Of a stretch of 64,000 nt of DNA, positions 12,600 to 23,145 are shown in pieces; position 1 is the first letter of the stretch, and each line of letters begins with the position of its first letter. The notes below the pieces were generated by a model. The model searched no databases. It was not told where the DNA came from and saw nothing but the letters and a program-made list of their open reading frames with translations. The stretch comes from Jacaranda mimosifolia (taxonomy: Eukaryota; Streptophyta; Magnoliopsida; Lamiales; Bignoniaceae): assembly GCA_018894105.1 (NCBI GenBank), contig CM032132.1:30307379-30371378 (forward strand), in the 5' to 3' direction. The translations under genes were made by a program, and so were the position numbers.

Positions 12600-13400
12600 A
12601 ACATTAATTTATTATTATCTAAAAAATCCCGTATATTATAATGAAATTTAATATTGAATAAATTTAATAATTTATTTGATTAAAATTTGTAAATTTTCTA
12701 TGAGAATTTAATAATTTATATATTGAATATAAATATATATATTCATGTATATTCATTAAACAGATATTAAGTATTTAGTAATAAAGTAAATATTGCATAT
12801 ATACTAAATATTCGTTAAATATATTTAATATATTCCTATATTTTCCGTTAAACATTAGTTATTTATTTATTAATATATATTAAAAATAAATTATTTATGT
12901 ATATCGATTAAATATATATTAAATATCACAACATATATTAAATATTACATGTAATGGACAAATTCATTAACTATATTAAATATTAAATATATACTACATA
13001 TTCGTTAAATATATTTAAAATTGTACTATAATTTATCCATTAACATGTTGTTATTTATTTATTAAAATATATATTAAATATATATTCTTTATGCATATTC
13101 ATATATATAAGATATTTAATCATATATTAAATATTAAATATGTACTATAAATTTGTTAACTATATTTAAAATACTATTATTTTTTAAATAGTCAAACAGT
13201 AGTTCTTATTTCTTTATAAAAATTAAATTTAATATATTCATATTATTATTTTAAAATATAATATATAAATGTTAGATTTTTTTATTGATCTTGTATTTCA
13301 TTATTCCATCATATTTATTAATTTTTTTACTTCAAAAAAGTTATAATGATAATGTTATTACAGATAGAAAATTATGTATTAATATATAAATCGAGTATTA
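12600..13400. repeat. AT-rich repeats with a unit of roughly 155-180 bp, left of Harbinger copy 1
   Basis: A block around tactaaatattcgttaaat plus tatttaa recurs at about 12806, 12988 and 13142, each time followed by a taaac/taac-atgtt-atttatttatta phrase. The spacings of about 182 and 154 bases suggest a diverged tandem repeat. Similar phrases occur right of the Harbinger element at 18600-19760, in the same orientation. Confidence 0.45.
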
Positions 13401-13884
13401 GTGGAAATTTACAATCTCATTAAGTGTGATACAAATACGTGCTTTGAGGGTTGGTTGTGATAAATTTTCTCATTCTCAATCATAGCTATATTTTTTCTTT
13501 TGGTATGGGTACACACATTCCTTTAACTGCTAGGTAAGCCATGTAATTGGAACAAAAGATATTGCACGATTGAAAAGAGACATTCGTATGTGTCATATAA
13601 TAACTAACAATCCATATCGTAATTGAAATAAATATGTTATAGTATTACATAATGAAGACAGCAATAGTAACAAAATAAAAATAAATGAAGTCTAGTCCAT
13701 AGGAAAGTCATAAACATAATAATAAGCAGTCATACATCAAGAGGCCGAACATCATGACCTAGTCATCTATCCATCCCCCACGTCCATCTAGAGGAGGAGC
13801 GTCGGCTGTGGTTGACCTACCAGTGCTGTCATACGTAACATCATATGAGTAACTGATTTTCATGCTACCTTATGAGTCACTCAA

Positions 13885-14091
13885 CTAAATAACTTGTGTC
13901 AATCGTGACAGATTACGTAAAAGAACACATGGAACATGTGGTGGTGGTGCAACCACTGGTGGGACATGTGGGGGCAAGATGAGATCATCCTCCGAGTCTG
14001 ATATGATGATAGACAAGACAGCCTCTCCCTCATGGCCATCCAAATCGATAGCTCGTGCATAAGTGAAAATGTAGCCCAACTGGATGTACAA
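13885..14091 (-). pseudogene. acidic and proline-rich tail of the Harbinger accessory ORF, copy 1
   Basis: The frame includes SIIISDSEDDLILPP followed by Pro-Val repeats (VPPVVAPPPHVP). A comparable acidic then Pro/Thr segment lies at about 63033-63125 in Harbinger copy 2 (IEDSEEV, then TTPLPTPPRP), at the same relative position. It is probably the C-terminal end of the same accessory protein. Function is not known; the acidic patch could be an interaction segment, which is inference. Confidence 0.4.
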
Positions 14092-14283
14092 TGGCTCTCT
14101 CCTGACGCGAAAATGTTGCTGCCTGGTGGTCTCCTACAAGTGTTAAGAAAAATTGAATGAATAACACCTTATTGGAGTGTTAAGGTGGTGATACGCATGC
14201 ACTACCTTATAACATATTTTTATTTACATGTATGCATGACGGTATAATTACATATAATAAGATCAAAATATATACATGATGAA

Positions 14284-14660
14284 TGTGCTCCCAGTATTGC
14301 ATGTCAACCATCACTACATTAGTTGTTGGGTTGTGGTGCACCCTTGGAATATCTGTGAACTGAATAAATGCGTAATATCGACGGCGTAGCTGTCCAATCT
14401 TAATTCTAACCATATCAGCCTTGACATCCCTCCCAAACTGTCATGACAATTGTACTGAAATATCAGCGTACAAAGACAACATGACGTCATGGTCGGATAA
14501 GTTGTGTGTACTCACAGCAGTCGTAACAAGATGTATCAAATTCGTCTCCTCCGTCTCCGTCCAGAATGGATCACAAAAAAACTCCTCCATCCGCTGGTTA
14601 TGCATACGTGGCGACAAACCTGAAATGCACTACTGCATATATTATGGCAACATCACAATA
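14284..14660 (-). pseudogene. Myb/SANT-like module of the Harbinger accessory ORF, copy 1
   Basis: One frame reads through LSPRMHNQRMEEFF and FWTETEETNLIHLV, then a stop near 14445. A neighbouring frame continues with DMVRIKIGQLRRRYYAF and a C-terminal MQYWEHI. The pattern (a Trp near the start, then K+I..LRRRY..F, then a late Trp) resembles plant Myb/SANT-like DNA-binding domains. Harbinger copy 2 has a comparable piece at 61654-61990. Typically 90-110 aa; here broken by at least one stop or frameshift. Confidence 0.45.
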
Positions 14661-15164
14661 TTTGAAAACAATAATATGTGAAATAAAAGAAGCAAGTGTG
14701 GTTGTCTATGACAATAAAGAAAGAATACATTCAATACATTACTAATGGTTAATAACATAAGTAACATTGTGTCACACGCACACACACCTTAGTCACAAAA
14801 AAGCCGAATAAAGCTTCTCATATTACATACGCATAACATCATTAGTTATATCTAATGTGCAAAACTCTTATCGTTATCTGCCGTACACTACAAAAGCATC
14901 ACTAATGAGAGGCAACAATACGAAGCAGTAAGACGAGCAACATCATAATAAGAAAGGCAAATAAAATGCATGTGCATCGACAGCATGCATATATCATCTA
15001 TCAAAGTGGAGTAGGAAGATGAAGGTGTGGATGGGTGGGTCTGACCTGTAGATTGGGCACCCTTGTGTAAATATGTAGGTACGTAAGATGAATCGGCAGA
15101 TGATGTATGCATATGTGATGCAGTCGTGCGTGAATTAAGTGAGAGGGTTGGGACCACTCCCAAT

Positions 15165-15309
15165 CCTCTGCCCAAATGAAGCTGCCTCGGTAGTTTCCAT
15201 GTAAAGGACATGTGTAGAACCAATGGCTATAATTCCTATCTGTCCTTGCCATCAACAACAGCATTAGGCCTCCGCAGCAAGAGCACATGGGATGCAGTGC
15301 AGACGCCAT
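15165..15309 (-). CDS. GRF-like zinc finger exon of the Harbinger accessory ORF, copy 1
   Basis: The frame starts with an ATG at 15309 and contains CSCCGGLMLLLMART, then HWFYTCP, then SFIWAEDW. This is the Cys-x-Cys-Gly ... Phe-Tyr-x-Cys-Pro ... Phe-x-Trp layout of GRF-type zinc fingers, which bind single-stranded nucleic acid in proteins such as APE2 and TOP3A. The module lies directly downstream of the transposase (15543-16828) and on the same strand. A clearly related exon is in Harbinger copy 2 at 59997-60122. The frame continues to 15001 without obvious homology, so a splice donor probably follows the domain. Confidence 0.55.
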
Positions 15310-15542
15310 GGTAGCTGATTCAAATTACAATTAAACTTCATAAGAAATGAGTTGTTTTATTGCAACATCATTAACGTATGACAATATCATTAAATATGAA
15401 CATATATAAACATATCATATTTAGAACCAACACAGGCCATGATCACCAATCATATTACCAAACGTGCAAATCATTGAAATTAGATCCAGGAATAACATAG
15501 GAAATCCAACACACATTAATAATGTAAGCTATATAACAATAT

Positions 15543-16828
15543 TTAAGTTCTAACGTAACATGCGTGGAAGCTACAACAGAAGTTTGAGGTAAGTAAACAA
15601 CATCTAAGTGCATCTAGAATCATTCCATATCTATTGGGCGACAGAGTCACGTAGGACATTCTGCTCCCAAATGGCTTCCGGAGACATATCAACAATTCTC
15701 GCTTGTTGTTGTGCGGATGCTTAGGCATCTTCATCCATGTAGTTCGGGTTAGCGTACTCATCAAAGATATCATCCTGTAGACTGTGTATACGCACAAAGT
15801 TGTGCAACACGCAACAAGCAAGGACAATTTCAGATTGCGTAGACACAAGGTAGTTAGGCATCATACCTTGGATAATTGGGAATCGCTTCTTCAAAATGCC
15901 AAAGCATCGCTCGATATGGTTCCTCACTTCATGAGGTCCACAGCTTGCTCCAGACCATTCGGGGATATGATAGCATTCACCCCTATACGGTGACATGAAA
16001 CCAGGAAAGTTCGTGTATCCGGAATCTACCACGTAGTATTTACCTACAAATAATTTATAATTATCGTGCATTAAATGGATAATATAAGATATACTAACTA
16101 TCTGGTTCAAGGTAGATAATGTAAAATCACCTACAGAAGGTTAAGGAAAATTGTACTATGGGGTAGAAAGTGCATCAAAGAAAACTCGAGAGTCGTTGGC
16201 GCTACCTTCCCAACCGGCAAGGACGAATGTGAACATAAGTTGAAATCACACGCTACCATGAAATTTTATGCAACAAAAATCTTTCTACATCGGTATGCAC
16301 CGTGTTCATTTGCGAGCACCCATGCCGGTACAATAGTGCCGTCAATTGCCCCCACGCAATCCTATTGATAAAGATGATAGAAGAAGTCACATAACTACAT
16401 AGTTAACATGCAACATTAAGAAAAAAGTGCATGCGCACCTTAAAAATATGGATACAAGCTTATGTTATGTCATATGTAGTCCGACACCGAATTAAACTCT
16501 ACTCAAGTGCTAATCCACATAGTGCATCACACACAAGGTTCACTTGGCATGATATAGTCGAATTGGAATGCTGAAATCTCTCCGCATTATTTTTGTGGTG
16601 GTGGTGCATGGCCACAATTTGAATAAATACAGCAACACTCTCTTCAATCATGAGCCGACTACGTTGGTGTTTAGCAATTAGGCCACTGTCTCTTATCTTA
16701 CCATAGAGGGTACGAAATGTATGTTTACTCATCTTCAATTGTTCAAAGAATCCGCATTCGTGTCCTTGGAACAACTCAGTCAACCAATCTATGCCTCGAT
16801 ACCACGAATCCCTGAATGATATTCTCAA
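15543..16828 (-). pseudogene. PIF/Harbinger transposase (HARBI1/DDE_Tnp_4), copy 1
   Basis: The N-terminal part (16828-16499) has the helical RISFRDSWYRGIDWL and KMSKHTFRTLYGKIRDSG phrases typical of the family. The core follows: AIDGT with the first Asp near 16342, GSANDSRV with the second Asp near 16193, then DSGYTNFPGFMSPYRG, and HIERCFGILKKRFPI with the catalytic Glu near 15911, ending ACCVLHNFVR. All three DDE residues are therefore present. The gene is broken by a TAA near 16285 and a frameshift near 16225; a GT-AG intron is likely at about 16024-16115. The protein would cut and paste the element in the nucleus. Adjacent ORF1 (17245-18237) supports the assignment. Confidence 0.85.
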
Positions 16829-17244
16829 TTGGTTCGCAAATGAGTAGAGAGATGCTTGGTACGAGTATAGAAAACCCTCGAATGAATGGTTTATATTTCT
16901 TCAAGCATTGCTAGTATTTTCATTATGCACGTCATCAAACACATCATCAACGACATTATCCACTACGTTATTAGGCACACCTCCAATGTTTTCGCCTTCG
17001 TTCCTACCAAATTTTTAGGAAATCCAAGAAAATTTATACAATTTCTATCGAGGCAGGTAGTTAATTACTATTACTCAAAAAAGGTAAGCAAAGTAATTAA
17101 GGATGGATGACATTGTAGATAAAACGAGTACATACATAGTAAAACACGAATAAATAAAAATTGTATCATAACATTTAAAAAAAATATCAAAACTGGAAAA
17201 GTGTGTAGATAAACATGATAATAGCATAACACATAGGCAGATAA

Positions 17245-18237
17245 ACTAGGGAGACAGACAATCACGGAAGCTTCTCCAAGTAGCCACGCCTACGCTTAGG
17301 GGGAGGGCAAGAAACATCATACAATGGGTAGGATCCTCCAATTTCGTAAGGGCTATATAGAATAAGTCATCAGGCAGTTCGGGAATCTCGCTCAATTTTT
17401 GAACACACATCTCCACTATTGTCACAGAGGTGGGACCACTCTGTGAGGCAATGGCCTCATTAGCTCGAGTGAAAAAGTGCATGGCAGATATAACTGCCGG
17501 ATTGTGATCCTTTTTTCGGTGCGACGACATGGAGGTGGTAAAGGTTGGCCTAAAATGAGGGCATGGGACCTCGGAGGTGATAAATACCCGGTGTCATCAA
17601 AATCATCTCCTATGTCTGAGGCGGCCTTTGAAGCACCCCCAAAGTAGTCATCCTTTTGCTCGCGTCATTCACCCAGAGGTAATGTGCTTTGATTTGATGT
17701 CCTCGCCATCTGACCTGTGGCAGTAGTGGGCGTATAAATAGTCGTAAGCTCCTGTAGTGGCGCAATGGCTTTGGTCGAAGAGATGCGTCTCTAAGATTAG
17801 CTTACATTTGAAGAAAAAGTTAGTAAATGTTAACTTAGAAGTGTACAACTAATCTCTCCCAACAGTTGTAAAATATAAACAAACACACGTACCGCTATCC
17901 ACCATTCCCAACACTCCACTGAGGCCGTCGGAACCATGTTCTCATCGTCCCACCTAAAGCCCGTATCAGCAGTAAGCAATATGTGGTACATCTTCCATTT
18001 CTCTTTCAACCTCTAACTTTTTCCTTGCAATTGCTTGACAGAATATGTATGCCCTGGGCACGCCATTTCCACCTTCACCATCATGTCAATCTACTGTGAA
18101 GGGGAGAATTTCGCTCCATAGACACCACCCTTTAAAACTTCATCATACATATGCATGATGAAGGCCGTTTCATTTTGCTTAGTCCACACATCATTATCAC
18201 TGTGGCTATGTTGATTATGTTGTGAACTTGATTCCAT
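17245..18237 (-). pseudogene. Harbinger ORF1, Myb/SANT-like DNA-binding protein, copy 1
   Basis: Translation starts at the ATG at 18237 with a Ser/Gln/His-rich leader, then VWTKQNETAFIMHMYDEV, LKEKWKMYHILLTADTGFRW and SVECWEWW. This is the layout of Myb_DNA-bind_3 domains in ORF1 of plant PIF/Harbinger elements. A probable intron begins at a GT near 17892. The C-terminal exon (17246-17530) has IPELPDDLFYIALTKLEDP and MMFLALP, also typical of this family. Two stop codons (near 18092 and 18016) interrupt the N-terminal domain. In active elements ORF1 binds the transposon ends and helps the transposase enter the nucleus. Confidence 0.75.
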
Positions 18238-18599
18238 TTATGTGCAAGAAGATGTGCTTTATTGGAGTTGGAAGCAATATGAAAGATTAAAAAATTAAGC
18301 CAGCTCACGAACATTGTATTAAAGTACTATGATGAAGTATAAAAAACACAACAACTATAACCAACAAATCGTGACATAACACAACTCTATGAACTTTGAC
18401 TTCATCACACACAATGTAATAATACCCAAATGAGGTGACATATTAACCTCCATGCCGGTAATTTAAATTTACATTTATTCACGCATGTCTGATATTTATT
18501 ATGGTACACTTTCTACTTACGTAAACCAGTCAAGTGAATTAAATTTGAATAAGCAATGTTACCTATTTTATTACTACATTAATTGTTTGTAATACATAT

Positions 18600-19760
18600 T
18601 ACATATGTATTAAGCAATATATTCATTCCATAGGTGCTCGTTGAGTTTTTATTAATACTTTGGTAATATAATCTAAATATCTATTATTCTCGTATACATA
18701 TATATATATATACGTATATATATTACATATTTATTCATCTAATATAAAGGTTAAATAAATATGGAATATTCATTAATAGATTTCACATAGTCCAATAGTT
18801 TTTCATTACATGTACTCAACTATTTCAGAACATTATTAAGTTTTCATTCATGTAATAAATATTCTAAATATGTAATGTATATTAAATAATCTGTAAAAAT
18901 TAAATGTTAAACATATATTAGCATATGTTCGTGAAATATATGTAATACGGACCGTAATTTTCATCTTCACAAATTTTTAATCCTTTATTAATGCATAATA
19001 AAATTTTATTTACATATTCATTATTAAATATATATTCTTTATAGTTAACCATACACCTAATGCCATTAAATATTTATAAGGCAAAAAAAATAGTTCTTAA
19101 AAAGTATCACACATATAAAACTTCAACGCATTTAAAATGGTGTATAAATATATATATATATACACACATATACGTATATATTATTTAAATAAATTTATTT
19201 AAAATAATTTGGATTATCCATAAAAAGGTAATTTATTAATGTACAATAATTACATATTCATGAATATTTACTAAATATACATTAAGAATATATTTACTAA
19301 ATATATATATAAAATTTTACATATATAATAGCAATTCGACAATGATATTCAATTTAACTAAATATGTACGTACTAAATATTCCTTACATATGTTGAAGAT
19401 AGTATTGTACTCCGTACGTTGAAAGGTTGTTATCCATTGATTAGTATATAATAAACATATATTGTGTATATAGATTATTTAAATAAATGTCAAACATTTT
19501 ATCATAGAATAAATATTTCATGTGTACTACAGTATCATCGACTATATTTTAAGCCATTGATCTTTAAATAGTCATAAGATAATTTCTTATTTGGTTACAT
19601 AAAATAAATATAATACATGAACCTAAATAATTATAATATATAAAGTACACAAATATATCCGACTTTTTTGGTGGATAGTTTATTATATTATTGCACTATA
19701 TTTGTTAATATTTCTTATTACAAGTAAAGGTATGAGGATAATGATGATGATATTTTATTT
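18600..19760. repeat. AT-rich repeats right of Harbinger copy 1
   Basis: This sequence shares phrases with 12600-13400 in the same orientation. Examples are the aaatagtca...ttcttattt block (left 13185, right 19566) and a ttattaat...aatgataatg...ttatt block (left 13310, right 19695). Divergence is high. It may be the same pre-existing repeat interrupted by the Harbinger element, or subterminal sequence of the element itself. Confidence 0.4.
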
Positions 19761-20502
19761 TCCAAAGAAAATTTATTGGAATTACACTATTCAAATTTAC
19801 TTGTTAACAAAAAAATGGACATTTGTTATTATTCAGTGCAATTTATAAAAATAGCTTGCATCCTTTCTCATTTTTTGGATTTTCTAATTTTCAAATATTA
19901 TCTTACACTAAGTGAATGTATAACATACTGCTTTGGTATATTTAAATCAATATCAGACAGTACAATTTATTTCTCATAAGATGTTTCATGTAAAAAAAGT
20001 AAAATATTATTGCAAAAGTCCGAATACATTTATATGACCAACATAATTGCCCAAAATATTTAGTAAAATTATTCGTTACACTATATCTTTTAAAATGTCT
20101 GATTTGGGTTCTAGTGGAACACAAATATTTAATTGTGCCTACTTATGTTATAAACCCAAATCGATATTAATATTTGTCACCCCCACTTAGGTTGACTACA
20201 ATTATAATTTGTAGCCAACCATGCACGTGCAATGCATAATATGCACTAACCTAATATAAGACATAGCTAAGAACCGTATGCAACCTAGATAGTGTAAAAG
20301 TGCAAAGACATGAGTGATATGAACATGAATGAAATGTAAAATGCCTTACTCAATACACGGCACAATCACGAACAATAAACCAATGCAAAAAGATATGGAA
20401 TGAGGCCCACAACCAACCTCAAACCAGATGAAACATACTCCAATATACCCAATCACATGGGGTACATCCAAGTAGCCTTATACTATAGATATATCCACCA
20501 AG
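19761..20502. other. intergenic stretch, no gene seen
   Basis: AT-rich up to about 20160, then a less AT-rich 340-base segment containing direct words such as atgcaatgcataatatgcac. No coding frame or element boundary is recognised. It ends at the target-site copy of the solo LTR. Confidence 0.45.
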
Positions 20503-20507
20503 ATATT

Positions 20508-23140
20508 TGAAACGACCCCGGAATTTCCGTATTTTCATAAGTAATTATTTTCATGGTTTATTTTAATTTTGATGTTATTATTAAATCCTTGGAATTTATT
20601 TGATTTCATTTTTATTTATTTATTTATTAAGGACTTAATTGCAAGAAAATTGGAAGTTTGGGATTCAATTGAGGAATCTTATTATGTTAGGGACTTAATC
20701 GCAAAAATGGAAAAATTGGATTGTGAGGACACTTGGCAGCTTTCTTCTTTTCTTCTTTTCCTTCTTCTTTCTTCCTTCTTCATTTTTTTCATTTTCTTCT
20801 TCCCGTTTTCTTTCTTTTCTTCCATTACCGCGACCACCCATCACCACCGAGACCATCTTCACCACTCAACCAAGCACCATTACTGCTAACCAACATCACC
20901 ATTCTCTTCTCCAGCACCCTCTGAACACCAAACAGCCACCATGCACGGCGTCTCACGGCCACCGGCGTATCTCCTTCTTCCGACGACTGGAGCTGCATTT
21001 GAGGGTATCATCGGGTAGCAGGAGATGAAAGGAAGCTGGTTCAACAGCTGCATGGGCGTTCCCGTCGATGAACGACGGTGAACAGGCGCGGCAGAGCTCG
21101 GTGGAGAAGAGGAGGTTGACCACTGTTTTTGGCGATTTCCGGCCAGTTGGGGCGCCAAAACTGAAATCTAATTGGAGATTCGTGATCAGCACGTTGCGAG
21201 GAAGAGAACCACGTAAAGTGCCCATATTCAGGCGACGGCGGCGCGGCGGCGGCGATAGGGCAGTTTCTTCTGCTCGATCCGACGGTCGCAATGGTATAAG
21301 CCATATCTGATTCCGGGCATTCGTTATTGATTTGCGAATTTTGGGAGATTTATTAATTATGTTGTATTTGAATTTTGTATATATATATGACATTGTATGT
21401 TGGAGCTAGGAATTGAATTTTAGTGATTATGGAATATTGTGGGGTGTGGTTAGTTGTTGGAAGGCTATACTTTGATATTTATGATTTTTGGGAATTATTG
21501 GAATAGTAATAATATATTATGAGATTTAATTAAGTTGGTAGAAATTAATTTGAGGATTTAAGAGTTTATATTCTATAATGGATAATAATTGAATATGGTT
21601 AAGTTAAAATATTCGATTGTTGTAAAATTTGGCATGTCTAGGAGACTTGTAGTAGTTTTGGAAATTATAAGCTTAATTGATTCTTGAGACCATTAAATCG
21701 ACCCAACTTTGATTATGAATTATTTTGGGAATAGGTGAAGAAGATTTGGGTGTTGATCGTCCATAGTTTGACGTTGGACTGAGTGGGAATTTCTACAACC
21801 AGGTGAGGATCTATCCCTCTTGGTACTCGTTGTACCTATGAGGCTCTGCCAATTTGGCACCCTATTGAGCTATCTGTTATTGAAATTAACCCCTGTGTGG
21901 GTTTACTATTTTTGTACGTTACTCAGAACCGTGTTTGGATTCTGTTTGTTATTTGATTCTGTTCTAAATACCCCTGTGAGGGTTATGTCTGTTCTGTATC
22001 TATTTCTATTATTCTATATTAGTTTCTGTCTGTTCTGGCGCCCAGAATGTTATCTGTTATCTGTTCGGTATCTGACTGTCATTTGTTTCGTATCTGTAGC
22101 CTTGTCGGCTTTTCTATTATCAGTTTGATATCTATTGCCTGACTGGTATTATTTTTGTCTGCTTTGATTTGTTTATCTGAAACCGGCAATGTGCTAGGGA
22201 TTTCCCCCTAGGCATCTACATAAGCGGTAATTTGTTATATGTACGGAGATTGTTGGGCCAAGAGCCAATCTGAGCTAAATGTTTGGTTATATGAGGCACG
22301 CTTGGGATTTCCCCCTCGATGTCAAAGGCACGCTTGGGATTTCCCCCTCGGTGTCGGCGGTACGCTAGGGATTTCCCCCTGGGTATCGATGGTGTGCTAG
22401 GGATTTCCCCTGGGCAGTGGCGGTGCGCTATACGGACCGTATGGGCATCTGCAAATACCAAGCTGTTATGCTTAGGTGATCTGTTTGTTTGGTATAAGGT
22501 GAATCGGCAATGCATGTTTCGATCATCCTTTGAATGTATATGCTTTGGGATTGATTTGTCTGACAGTCTGTATATTTGAAATATGATCTTGGAGCAACAA
22601 GGCAGGAGAGTTTTCTGTTTGATAAATTGTGCTATCTGTTTTTGTATCCGCATTATCTGTTAGTTGCATTATGATTTGTCGAGTCGAGTTTTCCTTGATG
22701 AATCCTTTCTATAATCCTCACTAAGTCATTGGACTTAATCCCCATATTTGTGATATTTCAGATCAGGAAGAGAATTGATCGAGACTGAGAAGAGGAATTA
22801 ACAATACTTGGGTTTTCTTTTACTGATTATATAGAATCCAAGTTATGATGTACTTTTGTATAAGATATGATCACCTTAGAAAGGTTGTAACATGTCGTTT
22901 TGTATTTTTAAGGTTATGATGTATTAAATAGTAAGATATGAATGTTTTGAACTCTGTTGAGACCTAGTAGATATATATGTTGTTAATTCAGGTTTATAAC
23001 TACTTGTTGAGGTTGAATTTTGAATTTTGGCGATGTACGCAACAGAACTATGGGCCTTCTGTTAGCTATAACTCTGATATTGTAAGTCTGAATCTGTGTG
23101 GTACCTTGATTTGGGTGTTATCCTAAGGAGGGGTGCCACA
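20508..23140. mobile_element. solo LTR of a Ty3/gypsy (probably Tekay-type chromovirus) element, 2633 bp
   Basis: It begins TGAAACGACCCC and ends GGGTGCCACA. Both sides carry the identical pentamer ATATT (20503-20507 and 23141-23145), which is the 5-bp target duplication expected of an LTR element. No internal domain lies between the ends, so this is a product of LTR-LTR recombination. A pyrimidine-rich then GC-rich segment (20735-21300) and a 32-bp tandem repeat lie inside. The phrase CCTCACTAAG..TTGGACTTA (about 22715) is also found, diverged, in the chromovirus LTR at 48215-51011 read on the minus strand, which supports a shared lineage. Confidence 0.88.
22191..22424. repeat. 32-bp tandem repeat inside the solo LTR
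   Basis: Units built on cgctagggatttccccct start at 22297, 22329, 22361 and 22393 with an exact 32-base period; the fourth unit is one base shorter and a partial fifth follows. A related unit stands apart at about 22191-22216. The ORF on the minus strand across this stretch is a by-product of the repeat and not a gene. Confidence 0.9.
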
Positions 23141-23145
23141 ATATT

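Larger units (their letters stand above)
13700..18300 (-). mobile_element. decayed PIF/Harbinger DNA transposon, copy 1 (minus strand)
   Basis: Reading right to left, the element encodes a Myb/SANT-like protein (ORF1), a DDE_Tnp_4/HARBI1-type transposase, a GRF-like zinc finger, a second Myb/SANT-like region and an acidic/proline-rich tail. ORF1 plus transposase defines PIF/Harbinger. Terminal inverted repeats and the expected 3-bp target site could not be identified, so the limits given are only those of recognisable coding sequence. Stops and frameshifts in several modules show that it is no longer autonomous. Confidence 0.75.

Noticed and set aside
18660..18730. Alternating TATA/TACGTA tract as an origin or regulatory element
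   Set aside because: Simple-sequence DNA of this type is frequent throughout the AT-rich intergenic parts of the window; nothing specific supports a function.
20569..21393. Several 60-146 codon frames on both strands, some with Arg/Pro-rich peptides
   Set aside because: All lie inside the solo LTR defined by TG...CA and the ATATT target duplication. They are leader-like LTR sequence without family homology.
22216..22653. 145-codon minus-strand frame and an 86-codon plus-strand frame
   Set aside because: Their length and repeated peptide pattern result from the 32-bp tandem repeat inside the LTR.
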